A program made the position numbers and the translations under genes. The notes under the pieces were generated by a model. The model was not told the origin of the DNA and did not search any database. It saw nothing but the letters and a program-made list of their open reading frames with translations. Source: Aureobasidium sp. EXF-3400 (Eukaryota > Ascomycota > Dothideomycetes > Dothideales > Saccotheciaceae). From it: DNA of 37,245 bases. Within the stretch, counting starts at the first letter, position 1. Each line of letters starts with the position of its first letter. The stretch is taken from NCBI GenBank assembly GCA_024195585.1, contig SWBL01000423.1, forward strand, positions 1-37,245, in the 5' to 3' direction. Below are positions 22,648-32,161 of this stretch, piece after piece.

Positions 22648-23361
22648 TCACTTCGATACTTCCACCATCTGGCCTAGTCCGCTGTCCGTTCTGCTGACTG
22701 GGCTGTTGTCGCGTTCGCTTCGCGAGCTTCTTCTGGTCGACATAGTCTCTGAACGTCCCGGGCTATTACTGCTGGTCCTGGTAGGGCTGCGCAGAGCCAC
22801 CGAAGCATGCTGGATGTTCTTGTGTGCTGGGAAGTTTGAGGGCGTCTGTGTGGTCGACACAGCCTTGGATTGTTCCCCCGAGCCCTTTGATCCATGCCAG
22901 TTCGCTCGCAGCTCCACCTTCTTGGCCTCGCCTGACAGGACAAGCTCCAATCCTTCCTCCCAGTTGTCCTCATCTAGAATCAACCTCTCGCGCTTGGGCG
23001 ACAAATAACCCGACTGGCCATCCTGGACGTAGTAGAGAAGTTCCATCTCGATGGACATGGCGAAATTCGTCCTTTCGCCCTGTTCGTACAAAGCCCCGAA
23101 TATTGCGCTGCAGACCTCTCGCTCCAGTTCGTGGAAGCTGCGATATAACATCGAGGGAACGTAGAGAACCGACACCACTTGTCGACAGCCTCGACGCGAT
23201 GAACTATGTATTTGCCGGCCCACAAGTGGAACGCGAAGGGTGTAGCGTGTGTTGCGCGACCAGTTCGATACGGCTGATCCTAGGCTCGACTTTCGAATGT
23301 GTGCTGAGTTGCTCGATGCGGTCTTCATGGTGGCTGCCTTGGTCTGGCTGCTGGCGAGCAT
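22648..23361 (-). CDS. Hypothetical protein, 237 residues, not recognised
   Basis: One open exon with an ATG at 23361; Met12 (MKTASSNSAH) is a second possible start. Residues about 50-150 look folded: a hydrophobic segment (VVSVLYVPSMLYRSF), then a helix-like stretch rich in Glu and Ala, then MSIEMELLYYVQDGQSG and LILDEDNWEEGLELVLSGE. The last 80 residues are rich in Ser, Arg, Thr and Pro and appear disordered. No known family is evident. The gene converges on CWC21 with 153 bp between stop codons. The lack of introns and of recognisable motifs leaves some doubt, but the length and composition favour a real gene. An intron in the N-terminal third cannot be excluded. Confidence 0.55.
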   Translation of the reverse strand: MLASSQTKAATMKTASSNSAHIRKSSLGSAVSNWSRNTRYTLRVPLVGRQIHSSSRRGCRQVVSVLYVPSMLYRSFHELEREVCSAIFGALYEQGERTNFAMSIEMELLYYVQDGQSGYLSPKRERLILDEDNWEEGLELVLSGEAKKVELRANWHGSKGSGEQSKAVSTTQTPSNFPAHKNIQHASVALRSPTRTSSNSPGRSETMSTRRSSRSERDNSPVSRTDSGLGQMVEVSK

Positions 23362-24362
23362 CCTGTCTGAGAATGCTGTGAATAATCGTGGGCCCGTAAA
23401 GATGGATCTTTCATGTCCTCGCTGACGTTATTCGTTGGACGTCTGGATGGGTAGGAATGTAGTGGTTTTTGTTGTATGTGAAGAAGAGTTTGTTTCCTAT
23501 GGAAAAGGCGCTTGCAAAAGAGTAGAAGGCGCGAAGACCGCCGTTTTAAAAAAGGTCATCATCCTCCGGTCCATGCGCGAGCAAGCGCAACTTTGGTTGC
23601 ATTTCCAAGTTTCGCTCAGCTCCACTCCTACTTTGTGCTTCCCTCTGAGTCAGATTGACAGCAATCCTCATGTCCGCACACGGTGTGACTATGACAACGT
23701 GAGTCTTGAAGATAGCGGCTGACCGGCTGGACTAAAACACATAATCATGCGTTATACAAACTGCCGAAGTATCGCTCGTCCAGGGCAGATCATTTACCTA
23801 CTTTTGCGGCTGAGCTGCTCAAGTGGGGATCCTTGGGGGCACCGCCCTGCCTCGACATGCGCAAGAATTTCTCCAGCTCCGCCTCTCTTCTTCCCCCTTT
23901 TGTTTCTCTCGCTAAGCACAAATGAAAGTCCAATCAACTCGGCCCAGCGACGACCATTTAATGGATCCATTCCTACCACATTCCCTGCCTCGATAGTGAG
24001 ACAGAAATTGCTACTGACATAGACACCGCGGACTTGAGGAGAATAGGGAGTGTCGTGCGACACTTTCCCCCATTCGATATCCAGCCGCAAGGCCGGGGAA
24101 GCAACGCTTGGCCGAACGGCGATGGAGCTCCTTTCAGGCTCAACGGCCGGATCCGACCAGAGAGCGGCGGAAGACCATTTCCGAGTCACTCGATTGAGAT
24201 TGCAAAGAAGTCATTCATGGTTACTGTATTTGCATACTGCATAGTCTGGATCTATCTACTCAAAGTTGATATGACACTTCTCCGACGTCAACAAAGGAAA
24301 GTGACAAATGAAAAACTCGGACACTTCAGCGACCATTGTTATCGCAGCAAACACCTCACCCA
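23362..24362. other. Intergenic, no gene seen
   Basis: 1,001 bp between two minus-strand hypothetical genes. The open frames at 23747-24022, 23794-24189 and 24034-24456 overlap on opposite strands and have no recognisable features. It should contain the promoter of the gene at 22648-23361 and the 3' UTR of the gene at 24363-24890. Confidence 0.45.
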
Positions 24363-24890
24363 TCAGGAGCTAGCGTCCTTCCAAGTTTCTACGCTGTCGT
24401 GCATACGCTCGCCTTTGATCCACCAGTCGACAGTGAGCACGGCCTCTCCTGGTTGAAGACGATTGAACAGAGTGACGAGATCCGACCAGTTGGCCTCATT
24501 GACCTCATTGGTGTTGTATGTCTTGGGCGACAATCCCAGCTGGTAGGTAATGAAGAGTCTGAAGTCGACATCAAGGTCCTGGCGCTTACGCCACGGGAAG
24601 TACCAATGAGGACGTTTGGGGCACTTCCTGGTGAGGCGGCAATGGAGATTTTTGAGTATCTTCTCAACCAGGTCACGGTGGCTCGATGTCAGGCAGATCA
24701 CATCTTGGAATACTGCCAGGTCGCCTGCGATCTTTGTGAAGACTGGATCGTGTTCGACGAGTCTGAATCTCATAGGAATGATGAGAACTCTTTTGCGAAA
24801 ACAATAGACCGCCTGGTTGAGATGAAGGTCGGTGTTGGTTTGGCTCTCGCTACCGGAGTCGAAAATCTCGGTGAATTGACCTTGGGGCAT
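24363..24890 (-). CDS. Hypothetical protein, 175 residues, not recognised
   Basis: The first ATG is at 24890 (MPQGQFTEIF); upstream the frame stays open but contains only a TTG near 25061. A CTGTTTCCAG just before the ATG looks like a splice acceptor, so a 5' UTR intron or an extra coding exon is possible. The protein has a compact, globular look: RVLIIPMRFRLVEHDPVF, a basic Trp-containing stretch (RPHWYFPWRKRQDL), then DVDFRLFITYQLGLSP and VLTVDWWIKGERMHD. Aromatic and basic residues are frequent. I do not recognise a family. No signal peptide or membrane helix is present. Confidence 0.5.
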   Translation of the reverse strand: MPQGQFTEIFDSGSESQTNTDLHLNQAVYCFRKRVLIIPMRFRLVEHDPVFTKIAGDLAVFQDVICLTSSHRDLVEKILKNLHCRLTRKCPKRPHWYFPWRKRQDLDVDFRLFITYQLGLSPKTYNTNEVNEANWSDLVTLFNRLQPGEAVLTVDWWIKGERMHDSVETWKDASS

Positions 24891-25897
24891 GTTTTCGATT
24901 CTGGAAACAGACAAGAACCTGAGTAAAAGTTGGTATGAGTACAAGGAGGAGATCTCTAGGAGAGCGAACGAATGCCATTTAATGCACAGAGCTCTGTCTT
25001 GACCCCTCACTGGAAGCTGGTCGGATGAGCTGCAAAACCAAAATGGCTTTCGATCAAACAACTCAGCAGATAACTCTCAATCGAGTAGCAACCAAACATA
25101 ACACTGGATTTGAGGCTTGCACCATACAGAAACTCTGGACCAGCATGAGGTTCGTAGACATTATGTGGGGTTACTCACTCAACTCTCCAAGTACATCTTT
25201 TTATTCGTCTTCTTACATCTTGGCCCAAAACTCGGTCAACGGAAGTGCGTCTAAAGCTGCATGTGACAGAAATTTGATTGAGAGTTCATCAGTGGAAAGT
25301 TAAGAAGACGGAGGGGGTCGTCAGACTCAGAGGTACAACCCCGGCAGTCGAAACCACCTGCGAAGATAAAAACGAAGGTCACTCTGTGAAGGTGCATACC
25401 GTACACCCTGTTGGTCTATTGTGATAGTAGAGACATATTTAAAAAGCATAAGTTTACATATATTTTATGCAAAATTATGAATACATCTCCAAATCACTCA
25501 TTTCACTCGAGACAGGTCTCTTTAGAGCCCTTCAGGGCAAAACCATTGTATTGGAAATGCAAGTCGCTTTGATGATTGGATGTTTGTGTGTAAGAAGATG
25601 ATCTGTTTAACTGATCGGGTGAAAGTGCACAGATTAGGCTTAAAACAAAAGCTTGGACTGTTTCTGCGGAGGAAAGCGCAGGCCCGTGGCAAAGCTCAGC
25701 GTGCTGCAGCTTCCACTCGTGTAACACTGCAGGCTCTGCGGCGTCACTAGTTCACCAGAATCTACAAAAGTGGCCGATCTCCCTTTCACACTCAACACTT
25801 TCCTTCAGAATCACTTCTGCCATATCTTCCACCACCATTCCTAACCTTCTACAGCTGCGCGCACGCCTTTGACCGAAGCCGCACAGCCCCCGACATC
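24891..25897. promoter_or_regulatory. Divergent upstream region, hypothetical gene / DDX60-like gene
   Basis: 1,007 bp with no gene seen. A markedly AT-rich patch at about 25435-25500 contains GCATAA and TTATGC facing each other across about 15 bases. The 150 bp before the right-hand ATG are rich in C and T, as expected for a transcription start region. Confidence 0.45.
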
Positions 25898-28800
25898 ATG
25901 GCAACCGATGGTGTTCAACAAGACATCGAGTATGTCAACGTCGAAGACATCTCCAGATCCGAAGAAGATCAGAAAATCTTACAGAGCTACCACCGCCTGT
26001 CTTCACGGCGAGTAGATCTCGTGGGCGATTTTGCCGGCCAGGAGCTATTCGCAATTGAGGGCGATTCTCTTCTTCTGCAATGCTTTGAAAATTCACTACT
26101 TGATTTCGAAGATGGTTTCCAGATGCTGCATGCCGTCTACCTTGTAGAAGATTACCTTGCACAACTCCAACGCCGTAACTGCAGATTCCACATCGCCTTC
26201 TTCGAGGCGCATCGCCAGCTTTGCATTCCCCAGAGCGTCAAGTCCATCAATCGATCCAAGTACCTCCTGACCCGCGCCGCCATAATCCGCCACCTTAAGT
26301 CCAACCTACAATCAGAACATGTCCAGATCCACTGCTTCTCAGATCTGTACGACCAAGCATTTGATGACTATTTGCGTAATTCTGCAGTCTATTTCTTGAT
26401 GTGCCATGATGGAGCTCGCAGCTACACTACACAAGATAGAGATGTTCCTGATCCAAGAACACAACTGAGATCGATTATTGTACACTTCATCTTGTCCGGC
26501 TACAATGTAGCTCTGATCAATGGCTCAGAATTTGTCGACACAAAGATCATGGCCATGGTGTTAGAAACCAAGAACCTCTCGCACAGACTGGACCCAACAC
26601 TAGACGCAAGCCCCAAGCAGCTCAATGGTGTCTCAGAGCCCATCTCAACCGCAGAACTCAAGGACATTGAAACAAGCACATCCGACCTCACTGAGAGAGA
26701 ACGTTTGACAATCTTGACTCTGTCTCGTCTGATCAAGACTTCATCTAGCTCACCGAGTGTGCAACAATTTACACATGACGTCCTTGCACATACTGCACTT
26801 CTTCATGCCTTGCCACTCTCAGCTCGTAGTCTGCAACACACTTCAGCAGTAAGCGGCTACAAGGAGCACCTTTCCAGCTTCTGCGACCAAGCTGCTGAAA
26901 TGCTGAGAAGTTCGAGTTGGGCCCAATACCATCAGGAAATTGAGGACAACGACTGTGATGTAGCGGATGTCTTCGATGGTCGATTGTTCAACATCATTTC
27001 TGAAGGTCTTGATATATCATCGATGCCAGAAACCGTGCAGAGCAAACTTCAAAGGCTCAGCGAATGCATGAAGACCATCTGCAATGATACAACGAGTGCC
27101 GAGAGCGATGGCAGAAAATTGGAAACCTCGTCTTTGGATGCTCCTTCCACGACCCCTACAGGAAATATGAGTGTCCTCCCCTTCTCCAATCCTGTATTCG
27201 ACCAGCATTTGGCCTCTATTCGTCTCGGTATCGACGATCGTGCATCTGAGGAGATTAGCAGACCTTCGGCTCGCATCTTCCAGGAAGTATCCCACTGGCA
27301 CAACGCCAAGCGTCCAATCCAATCGAAGAACACACCAGTCCTTTCCCCACGAGACGAGCTACGTGCTCGCCGCAGAAACCAGAAGTACATGGATGAGATG
27401 CAGAAATATGCTGCAAGTTTGACCAACTCCGTGGGAAGAGCGCTTGAACCCGAGACACTTCTCGTCAAATCAGCAGCTGCTTCGAAAGTGTCACAGAAGA
27501 CCGAGAACAAGAAAACAAATGCTGAGCCTACCAAGAATGCCGACACTTCGAAGAAGAGTGGCAACCCAAAGGGTGGCAAGAAGAATGTCAAGGTCAGTGG
27601 CAAGCAGGCTGCTCAGGAAGCTGCTGCAGCTTTCCAAGCCAAGAAGGCGGAAGCTTCAGACACCAAAGTTATGCAAGCATGGCACATCATTCTGAAGAGT
27701 CTGTCTGCCGAAAAAGACCTGCCATCTCGTTACGTCAAGACCAAGGATTACTTTACAAGCTTGCCCAAAGACAAGAGAGAAGTTCTTGGTGCCGAGGTAC
27801 AACTGTTCTCTCTAAGCACATTAGTAGAGATTGCCATTCAATCGGGAAAGACCAACGATCAAGATCCTAACGGTATTGTTGCTTTTATCTGGCACACTGC
27901 CAGAAACCTCGTTGAGTGCGAGAACATGACCAAGACAATTTGCGAGAAGGTCAAACTGACTGTAGACACTTTTGGTCTTCCACCCGTCGACATTCCTAAG
28001 CCGACGCAGGACAAATCTCTGCCGTTCCGCTTCGCACTCCCTTTGCAAAGCGCAGAACTTGTGAAGAACAAGCTACCTAGCAAGGCATTCCAGCTTCTGC
28101 ACTGTGGACCCTTCCTCGACCGCAGTATGGACGCTGCTCCCGACTCCAGAGTAGACTTCGAGCCCGATGGCTGGCAAAGAAAGGTTCTTGATGGTATCGA
28201 CGACAACAAAAGTCTTTTCGTGGTCGCTCCCACCTCTGCTGGTAAAACTTTCATCTCGTTCTATGCAATGAGAAAGGTCATCGAAGCCGATGATGAGGGC
28301 GTTCTCGTCTATGTTGCACCGACCAAGGCCTTGGTCAACCAGATCGCCGCTGAAATCCAGGGCAGATATTCGAAGAAATTCAAGTATCCAGGAAAGAGCG
28401 TGTGGGCTATTCACACCAGAGACCATCGCATCAACAATGCAACAGGTTGTCAAGTGCTTGTTACCGTACCTCACGTACTTCAGATCATGCTTCTGGCTCC
28501 CTCGCACGCCAACTCATGGGCCACTAGAGTCAAGCGCATTATTTTCGATGAAGTCCACTGTATCGGACAAGCTCAGGACGGTGTGGTTTGGGAGCAGCTA
28601 CTGTTGCTCGCCCCGTGCCCCGTCATTGCACTTTCGGCCACAGTCGGCAACCCTGATGTTTTCAGTGACTGGCTGTCGACAACCGAGAAAGCCATGGGCA
28701 TCGACTTCGAAATGGTCAGACATCCTTACAGATACTCCGACCTGAGAAAGTTCTACTACGACCCCCCGAAGAAGTTCTTATTCGACGGTCTGGGCCAGAA

Positions 28801-31300
28801 GAAGGGTCTACCAACCCTGGGTTTGGACGGAAGTACTGGCTTTGAATACCTTCATCCTGTCGCTTGTCTCGTCAATCGCTCGGCAGGAATGCCAGACGAC
28901 CTCTCCTTCGAGCCTCGTGACTGTTACACACTGTGGAAAGCCATGAAGGAGCACTCAAATGACAAGTACAGTTTGTCAGCAGAGCTTGACCCTGCCAACG
29001 CCTTGCCCAATGTCATTCGCAAGCAGGATGTTTTGAAATGGGAAGCAGGCCTGAAGAAGGTCTTGGCTGCATGGATGGAAGACACTGCGTCGCCTTTCAA
29101 TGCTGTCTTCACAACTCTTTCTGGCAAGCGACCTCAAAAAGAAGAGTTGTACGCACCTACCGCAAAGCGCATTGGTCAACGAGAGGCTCAGGAGGTCGAA
29201 GAGGACAACTTCCTCCCCTTGCTTTGTCGACTGCACGAACAGGATGCAATGCCAGCCATTCTCTTCAACTATGACCGCACAAGATGTGAGGACATCTGTG
29301 CTAAGATCCATGACGATCTGAAGGAAGCTGAGGATCAGTGGAAAGCTACTGATCCGAAGTGGAAAGCCAAGATTGCTCAATGGGAAGCATGGAAGAAGGA
29401 ACAAGAGCGAAAAGGTGCCAAGGCTAGCAAAGTCTCAAAGAGTAGGAAGCCTGCTGAAGAGGGCATGACCAAGGCAGACATGCAGCGTGATGCTGCTGAT
29501 ACCGACGCCAACGGTTTCGAAGGTTTCGATCCTGCGGCACCTCAAGACGGATACCACTTCTGCAACTTCAAGGCTATCCAGATCTCTGAGCTCGAAGACT
29601 ACATGCGGGAACTCGAGTGGAGACACGTGCCACAATGGCTCATCGTTGCTCTGACTAGAGGTATTGCCGTCCATCACTCAGGTATGAACCGCAAATATCG
29701 TCAGGTTGTTGAGATTCTGTTCCGCAAGGGCTTCCTCAGAGTCGTTGTTGCGACTGGTACGCTTGCTTTAGGTATCAACATGCCTTGCAAGACTGTTGTT
29801 TTCACTGGTGAATCAGTGTTCCTGACCGCTCTTGAGTACCGTCAATGTGCCGGTCGTGCCGGTCGTCGTGGCTTTGATCTGTTAGGAAACGTTGTCTTCC
29901 AAAACATGCAGCACGAAAAGGTCCTGAGATTGATGTCTTCAAGATTGCCTGATTTGAACGGTCATTTCCCAGTCACAACCACACTGGTTCTCCGTCTGTT
30001 CACGCTACTCCACGGATCTAATAACTCGAAGTATGCAGCTTCATGCATCAACTCACTGCTCTCTCAGCCTCGCCTTTACATGGGAGGTCCTTCTTTCAAG
30101 GACCAGACACTGCACCATCTCCGTTTCTCCATCGAGTACCTGCGTAGACAGCAGTTGCTCGATGCAAAGGGCACAACCCTGAACTTCGCTGGCCTCGTCT
30201 CCCACTTGTACTTCACAGAGAACTCCAGTTTTGCATTCCATGCACTACTCAAGGAGGGCTACTTCCACAAACTCTGTGCAGACATCGACAACAACGCAGA
30301 GTCCGTGATTAACACCTTAATGATGGTCATGTCTCATTTGTTTGGTCGTGTCTATTGCCGCAAGTCTGATGCCGAATATCGTGAAAAGGTGGTGAAGCCA
30401 TCTTCATCAATGGTGTTCCTGCCTCCGTTGCCAGAAGAAGCAGCTCAGGTCCTGAACGAGCACGGAAAGCAAACGCTCGATATCTTCAGCACTTACGTCC
30501 GAACCTTTGTCGATCAGCATGTGCAGAAGGCGGATGACGTTCTGCCGCTTACAGCTAGACAGGTCGGCTGTTCATCAGTCGATTCAGCTCCTAGCTTGGG
30601 AGAAGTCTCTCTTCCTTCCACAAAGATTCGTTCGCCTTTCGTGGCCCTCTCCGGACACACTGATCATTTCAAATCTATCAGTGAGCTGTGCCGTTCGGTC
30701 AGATCTGGTGTTTTCCTTGAAGAGTCGGCTATTCCCCATGTAGCTATGCTCTCACAAGACCTCGACCAACCTCTGAATGCTTACCTGGTTGACTTCTTCA
30801 AGCACGGTGACGTCAAGACTCTAGAGAAGGCAAACGGCATCAGACGTGGTGATGTCTGGTTTATGCTTAACGACTTCTCCTTGGTTCTTGCTACAATCAT
30901 TACCAGTCTGCTCAACTTCATGAAACTCAAGGTTGGCAGCGACATGGATTTCCTTGACACCATGGGAGAGCTTGACACTCTGGAAGAGGCCGAAGATGAG
31001 ACTGTTGCTGTCAAGGAGGATGGAGAAGCCATTCCTGCTCCTAGCGAAGCACCCAAGGCCGCAATGGCTACGATCACCAAGAAGAAAGCAAAGAATGCGG
31101 AGAGTTGGGAGGACATGGCTGATGAGGAAGAGGTCATCGAGAAAGACTACAACGAGGCTGCTGCCAAGTTGGACGAACTCAACATTGACAGCGCTGCATG
31201 GGAAGGCCAGGGCGGCGAAAAGGGATTGCTTAAGGTGCTTAAGGCTTTCCAGAGGTTGCATTCGGAGTTCAACCTGAAGTTCAAGGCTATGTGGGCATAG
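25898..31300 (+). CDS. DDX60-like superfamily 2 (Ski2-type) helicase, 1,800 residues
   Basis: An ATP-dependent RNA helicase of the DDX60 family. The gene has one uninterrupted 5.4 kb exon. The N-terminal 500 residues match the DDX60 layout, with a possible PIN-like fold at about 35-230 (LDFEDGFQMLHAVYLVEDYL). A basic low-complexity linker lies at about 525-590. Helicase motifs in order are I, APTSAGKT (777-784, Lys783); II, DEVH (884-887); III, SAT (913-915); and VI, QCAGRAGRRG (1316-1325). A charged coiled insert rich in Trp and Lys (AQWEAWKKEQERKGAK) lies within the second RecA half. The C-terminus has an acidic/Lys tail. Mammalian DDX60 is interferon-induced and antiviral; the role of fungal members is not established. 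It is not Ski2 or Mtr4, which lack this long N-terminal region. The ATG at 25898 follows a CT-rich leader. Confidence 0.9.
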   Translation: MATDGVQQDIEYVNVEDISRSEEDQKILQSYHRLSSRRVDLVGDFAGQELFAIEGDSLLLQCFENSLLDFEDGFQMLHAVYLVEDYLAQLQRRNCRFHIAFFEAHRQLCIPQSVKSINRSKYLLTRAAIIRHLKSNLQSEHVQIHCFSDLYDQAFDDYLRNSAVYFLMCHDGARSYTTQDRDVPDPRTQLRSIIVHFILSGYNVALINGSEFVDTKIMAMVLETKNLSHRLDPTLDASPKQLNGVSEPISTAELKDIETSTSDLTERERLTILTLSRLIKTSSSSPSVQQFTHDVLAHTALLHALPLSARSLQHTSAVSGYKEHLSSFCDQAAEMLRSSSWAQYHQEIEDNDCDVADVFDGRLFNIISEGLDISSMPETVQSKLQRLSECMKTICNDTTSAESDGRKLETSSLDAPSTTPTGNMSVLPFSNPVFDQHLASIRLGIDDRASEEISRPSARIFQEVSHWHNAKRPIQSKNTPVLSPRDELRARRRNQKYMDEMQKYAASLTNSVGRALEPETLLVKSAAASKVSQKTENKKTNAEPTKNADTSKKSGNPKGGKKNVKVSGKQAAQEAAAAFQAKKAEASDTKVMQAWHIILKSLSAEKDLPSRYVKTKDYFTSLPKDKREVLGAEVQLFSLSTLVEIAIQSGKTNDQDPNGIVAFIWHTARNLVECENMTKTICEKVKLTVDTFGLPPVDIPKPTQDKSLPFRFALPLQSAELVKNKLPSKAFQLLHCGPFLDRSMDAAPDSRVDFEPDGWQRKVLDGIDDNKSLFVVAPTSAGKTFISFYAMRKVIEADDEGVLVYVAPTKALVNQIAAEIQGRYSKKFKYPGKSVWAIHTRDHRINNATGCQVLVTVPHVLQIMLLAPSHANSWATRVKRIIFDEVHCIGQAQDGVVWEQLLLLAPCPVIALSATVGNPDVFSDWLSTTEKAMGIDFEMVRHPYRYSDLRKFYYDPPKKFLFDGLGQKKGLPTLGLDGSTGFEYLHPVACLVNRSAGMPDDLSFEPRDCYTLWKAMKEHSNDKYSLSAELDPANALPNVIRKQDVLKWEAGLKKVLAAWMEDTASPFNAVFTTLSGKRPQKEELYAPTAKRIGQREAQEVEEDNFLPLLCRLHEQDAMPAILFNYDRTRCEDICAKIHDDLKEAEDQWKATDPKWKAKIAQWEAWKKEQERKGAKASKVSKSRKPAEEGMTKADMQRDAADTDANGFEGFDPAAPQDGYHFCNFKAIQISELEDYMRELEWRHVPQWLIVALTRGIAVHHSGMNRKYRQVVEILFRKGFLRVVVATGTLALGINMPCKTVVFTGESVFLTALEYRQCAGRAGRRGFDLLGNVVFQNMQHEKVLRLMSSRLPDLNGHFPVTTTLVLRLFTLLHGSNNSKYAASCINSLLSQPRLYMGGPSFKDQTLHHLRFSIEYLRRQQLLDAKGTTLNFAGLVSHLYFTENSSFAFHALLKEGYFHKLCADIDNNAESVINTLMMVMSHLFGRVYCRKSDAEYREKVVKPSSSMVFLPPLPEEAAQVLNEHGKQTLDIFSTYVRTFVDQHVQKADDVLPLTARQVGCSSVDSAPSLGEVSLPSTKIRSPFVALSGHTDHFKSISELCRSVRSGVFLEESAIPHVAMLSQDLDQPLNAYLVDFFKHGDVKTLEKANGIRRGDVWFMLNDFSLVLATIITSLLNFMKLKVGSDMDFLDTMGELDTLEEAEDETVAVKEDGEAIPAPSEAPKAAMATITKKKAKNAESWEDMADEEEVIEKDYNEAAAKLDELNIDSAAWEGQGGEKGLLKVLKAFQRLHSEFNLKFKAMWA

Positions 31301-31716
31301 ATGGATACGAACATGTGGTTTCGTAAAAATAGATCAAATACTGATAGACCGTACATTTTGCTTGATTTTCTTGTCACTGTCTTGCTGCGAACAACCATAA
31401 TGCAAATAAGCTCGGCGCAAGTGGGCACCTGACGTGTTTGATTGACGGTGTTGGCCTTGGGTAGCACTGAGATTTCGCGAAAGTGCTAGAAACGGGTAGA
31501 TATCAAGTTGCTGCTTGCCGGATCTCGTCGGATAGACACACGCATATCTGACGAGGTTCCGCGTCGCGATATACGCACCTCATATATCGGTCCATGTCTC
31601 TGAAGATATCGAATACGGTTTCCGAGATTATCGAGCCAAGAGCTCACGCGAGCTCCCCGTTACGAGGGGTGCACAACCAACCCCTAAGATGTCATAGGGG
31701 TTCTTGACGTTATGTA
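31301..31716. other. 3' flank of DDX60-like gene, no coding gene seen
   Basis: 416 bp after the helicase stop codon. The first 200 bp should be its 3' UTR; the rest holds the hairpin cluster annotated at 31519-31702. Confidence 0.5.
31519..31702. repeat. Cluster of consecutive inverted repeats (possible structured RNA or element remnant)
   Basis: Several inverted repeats lie end to end. H1: CTCGTCGGATA (31524-31534) pairs with TATCTGACGAG (31545-31555), with one G-T pair; a further CGGA (31519-31522) pairs with TCCG (31558-31561). H2: CGATATA (31567-31573) with TATATCG (31583-31589). H3: GAGCTC (31640-31645) with GAGCTC (31650-31655). H5: AACCCCTA (31679-31686) with TAGGGGTT (31695-31702), exact. 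Between H3 and H5, CCCC (31655-31658) can pair with GGGG (31666-31669), while AGGGGT (31665-31670) can instead pair with ACCCCT (31680-31685). No known RNA family is recognised. Confidence 0.6.
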
Positions 31717-32091
31717 TCAGATGTATAGGGAGAGGGGGATAAGCAGATCTTCATGTTTCGAAATAGAATTGTCGACGATTCGACGAATGGGCGTCCAAAG
31801 AGTCAAAAGCAGAGCCCAACGCCCAACATAAGGCCGAGTTGATCTCGCGATTCTGTTCTGTGGAGTCGGCTCAGTCGGCGTTTTTCGCGACTTCGCCTTG
31901 CGGTACAGCCACACCAAGAAATCTGAGGCCGCAGCTGTAAACACCGAGAGCCCTGCCAATTTCCGAGCGGTCGGGCTTTCTTTTGTACGACGGGTGTTGA
32001 GATATATGTAATAATCCGCCGCCAAGGTAAGATGAGCAGGGCGTATTCTGTTGTAGGCATCCATCCCCTTGCTCTTCCGAGCCCCCCTCAT
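31717..32091 (-). CDS. Doubtful hypothetical protein, 124 residues
   Basis: An open frame with an ATG at 32091, 70 bp from the divergent gene at 32162. The product is basic and Ala/Leu-rich (LAADYYIYLN, LAGLSVFTAAASDFLVWLYRK), with a weak hydrophobic segment. No family, no intron and no better frame covers this stretch. It could be a chance open frame; I list it because nothing else explains 31717-32091. Confidence 0.22.
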   Translation of the reverse strand: MRGARKSKGMDAYNRIRPAHLTLAADYYIYLNTRRTKESPTARKLAGLSVFTAAASDFLVWLYRKAKSRKTPTEPTPQNRIARSTRPYVGRWALLLTLWTPIRRIVDNSISKHEDLLIPLSLYI

Positions 32092-32161
32092 GTCATAAGA
32101 AGCCTAAGTCCCCCTTCGCAAACAACCTCGTGTGACACTCTCCACTCTGCTTGGCCTCAGA

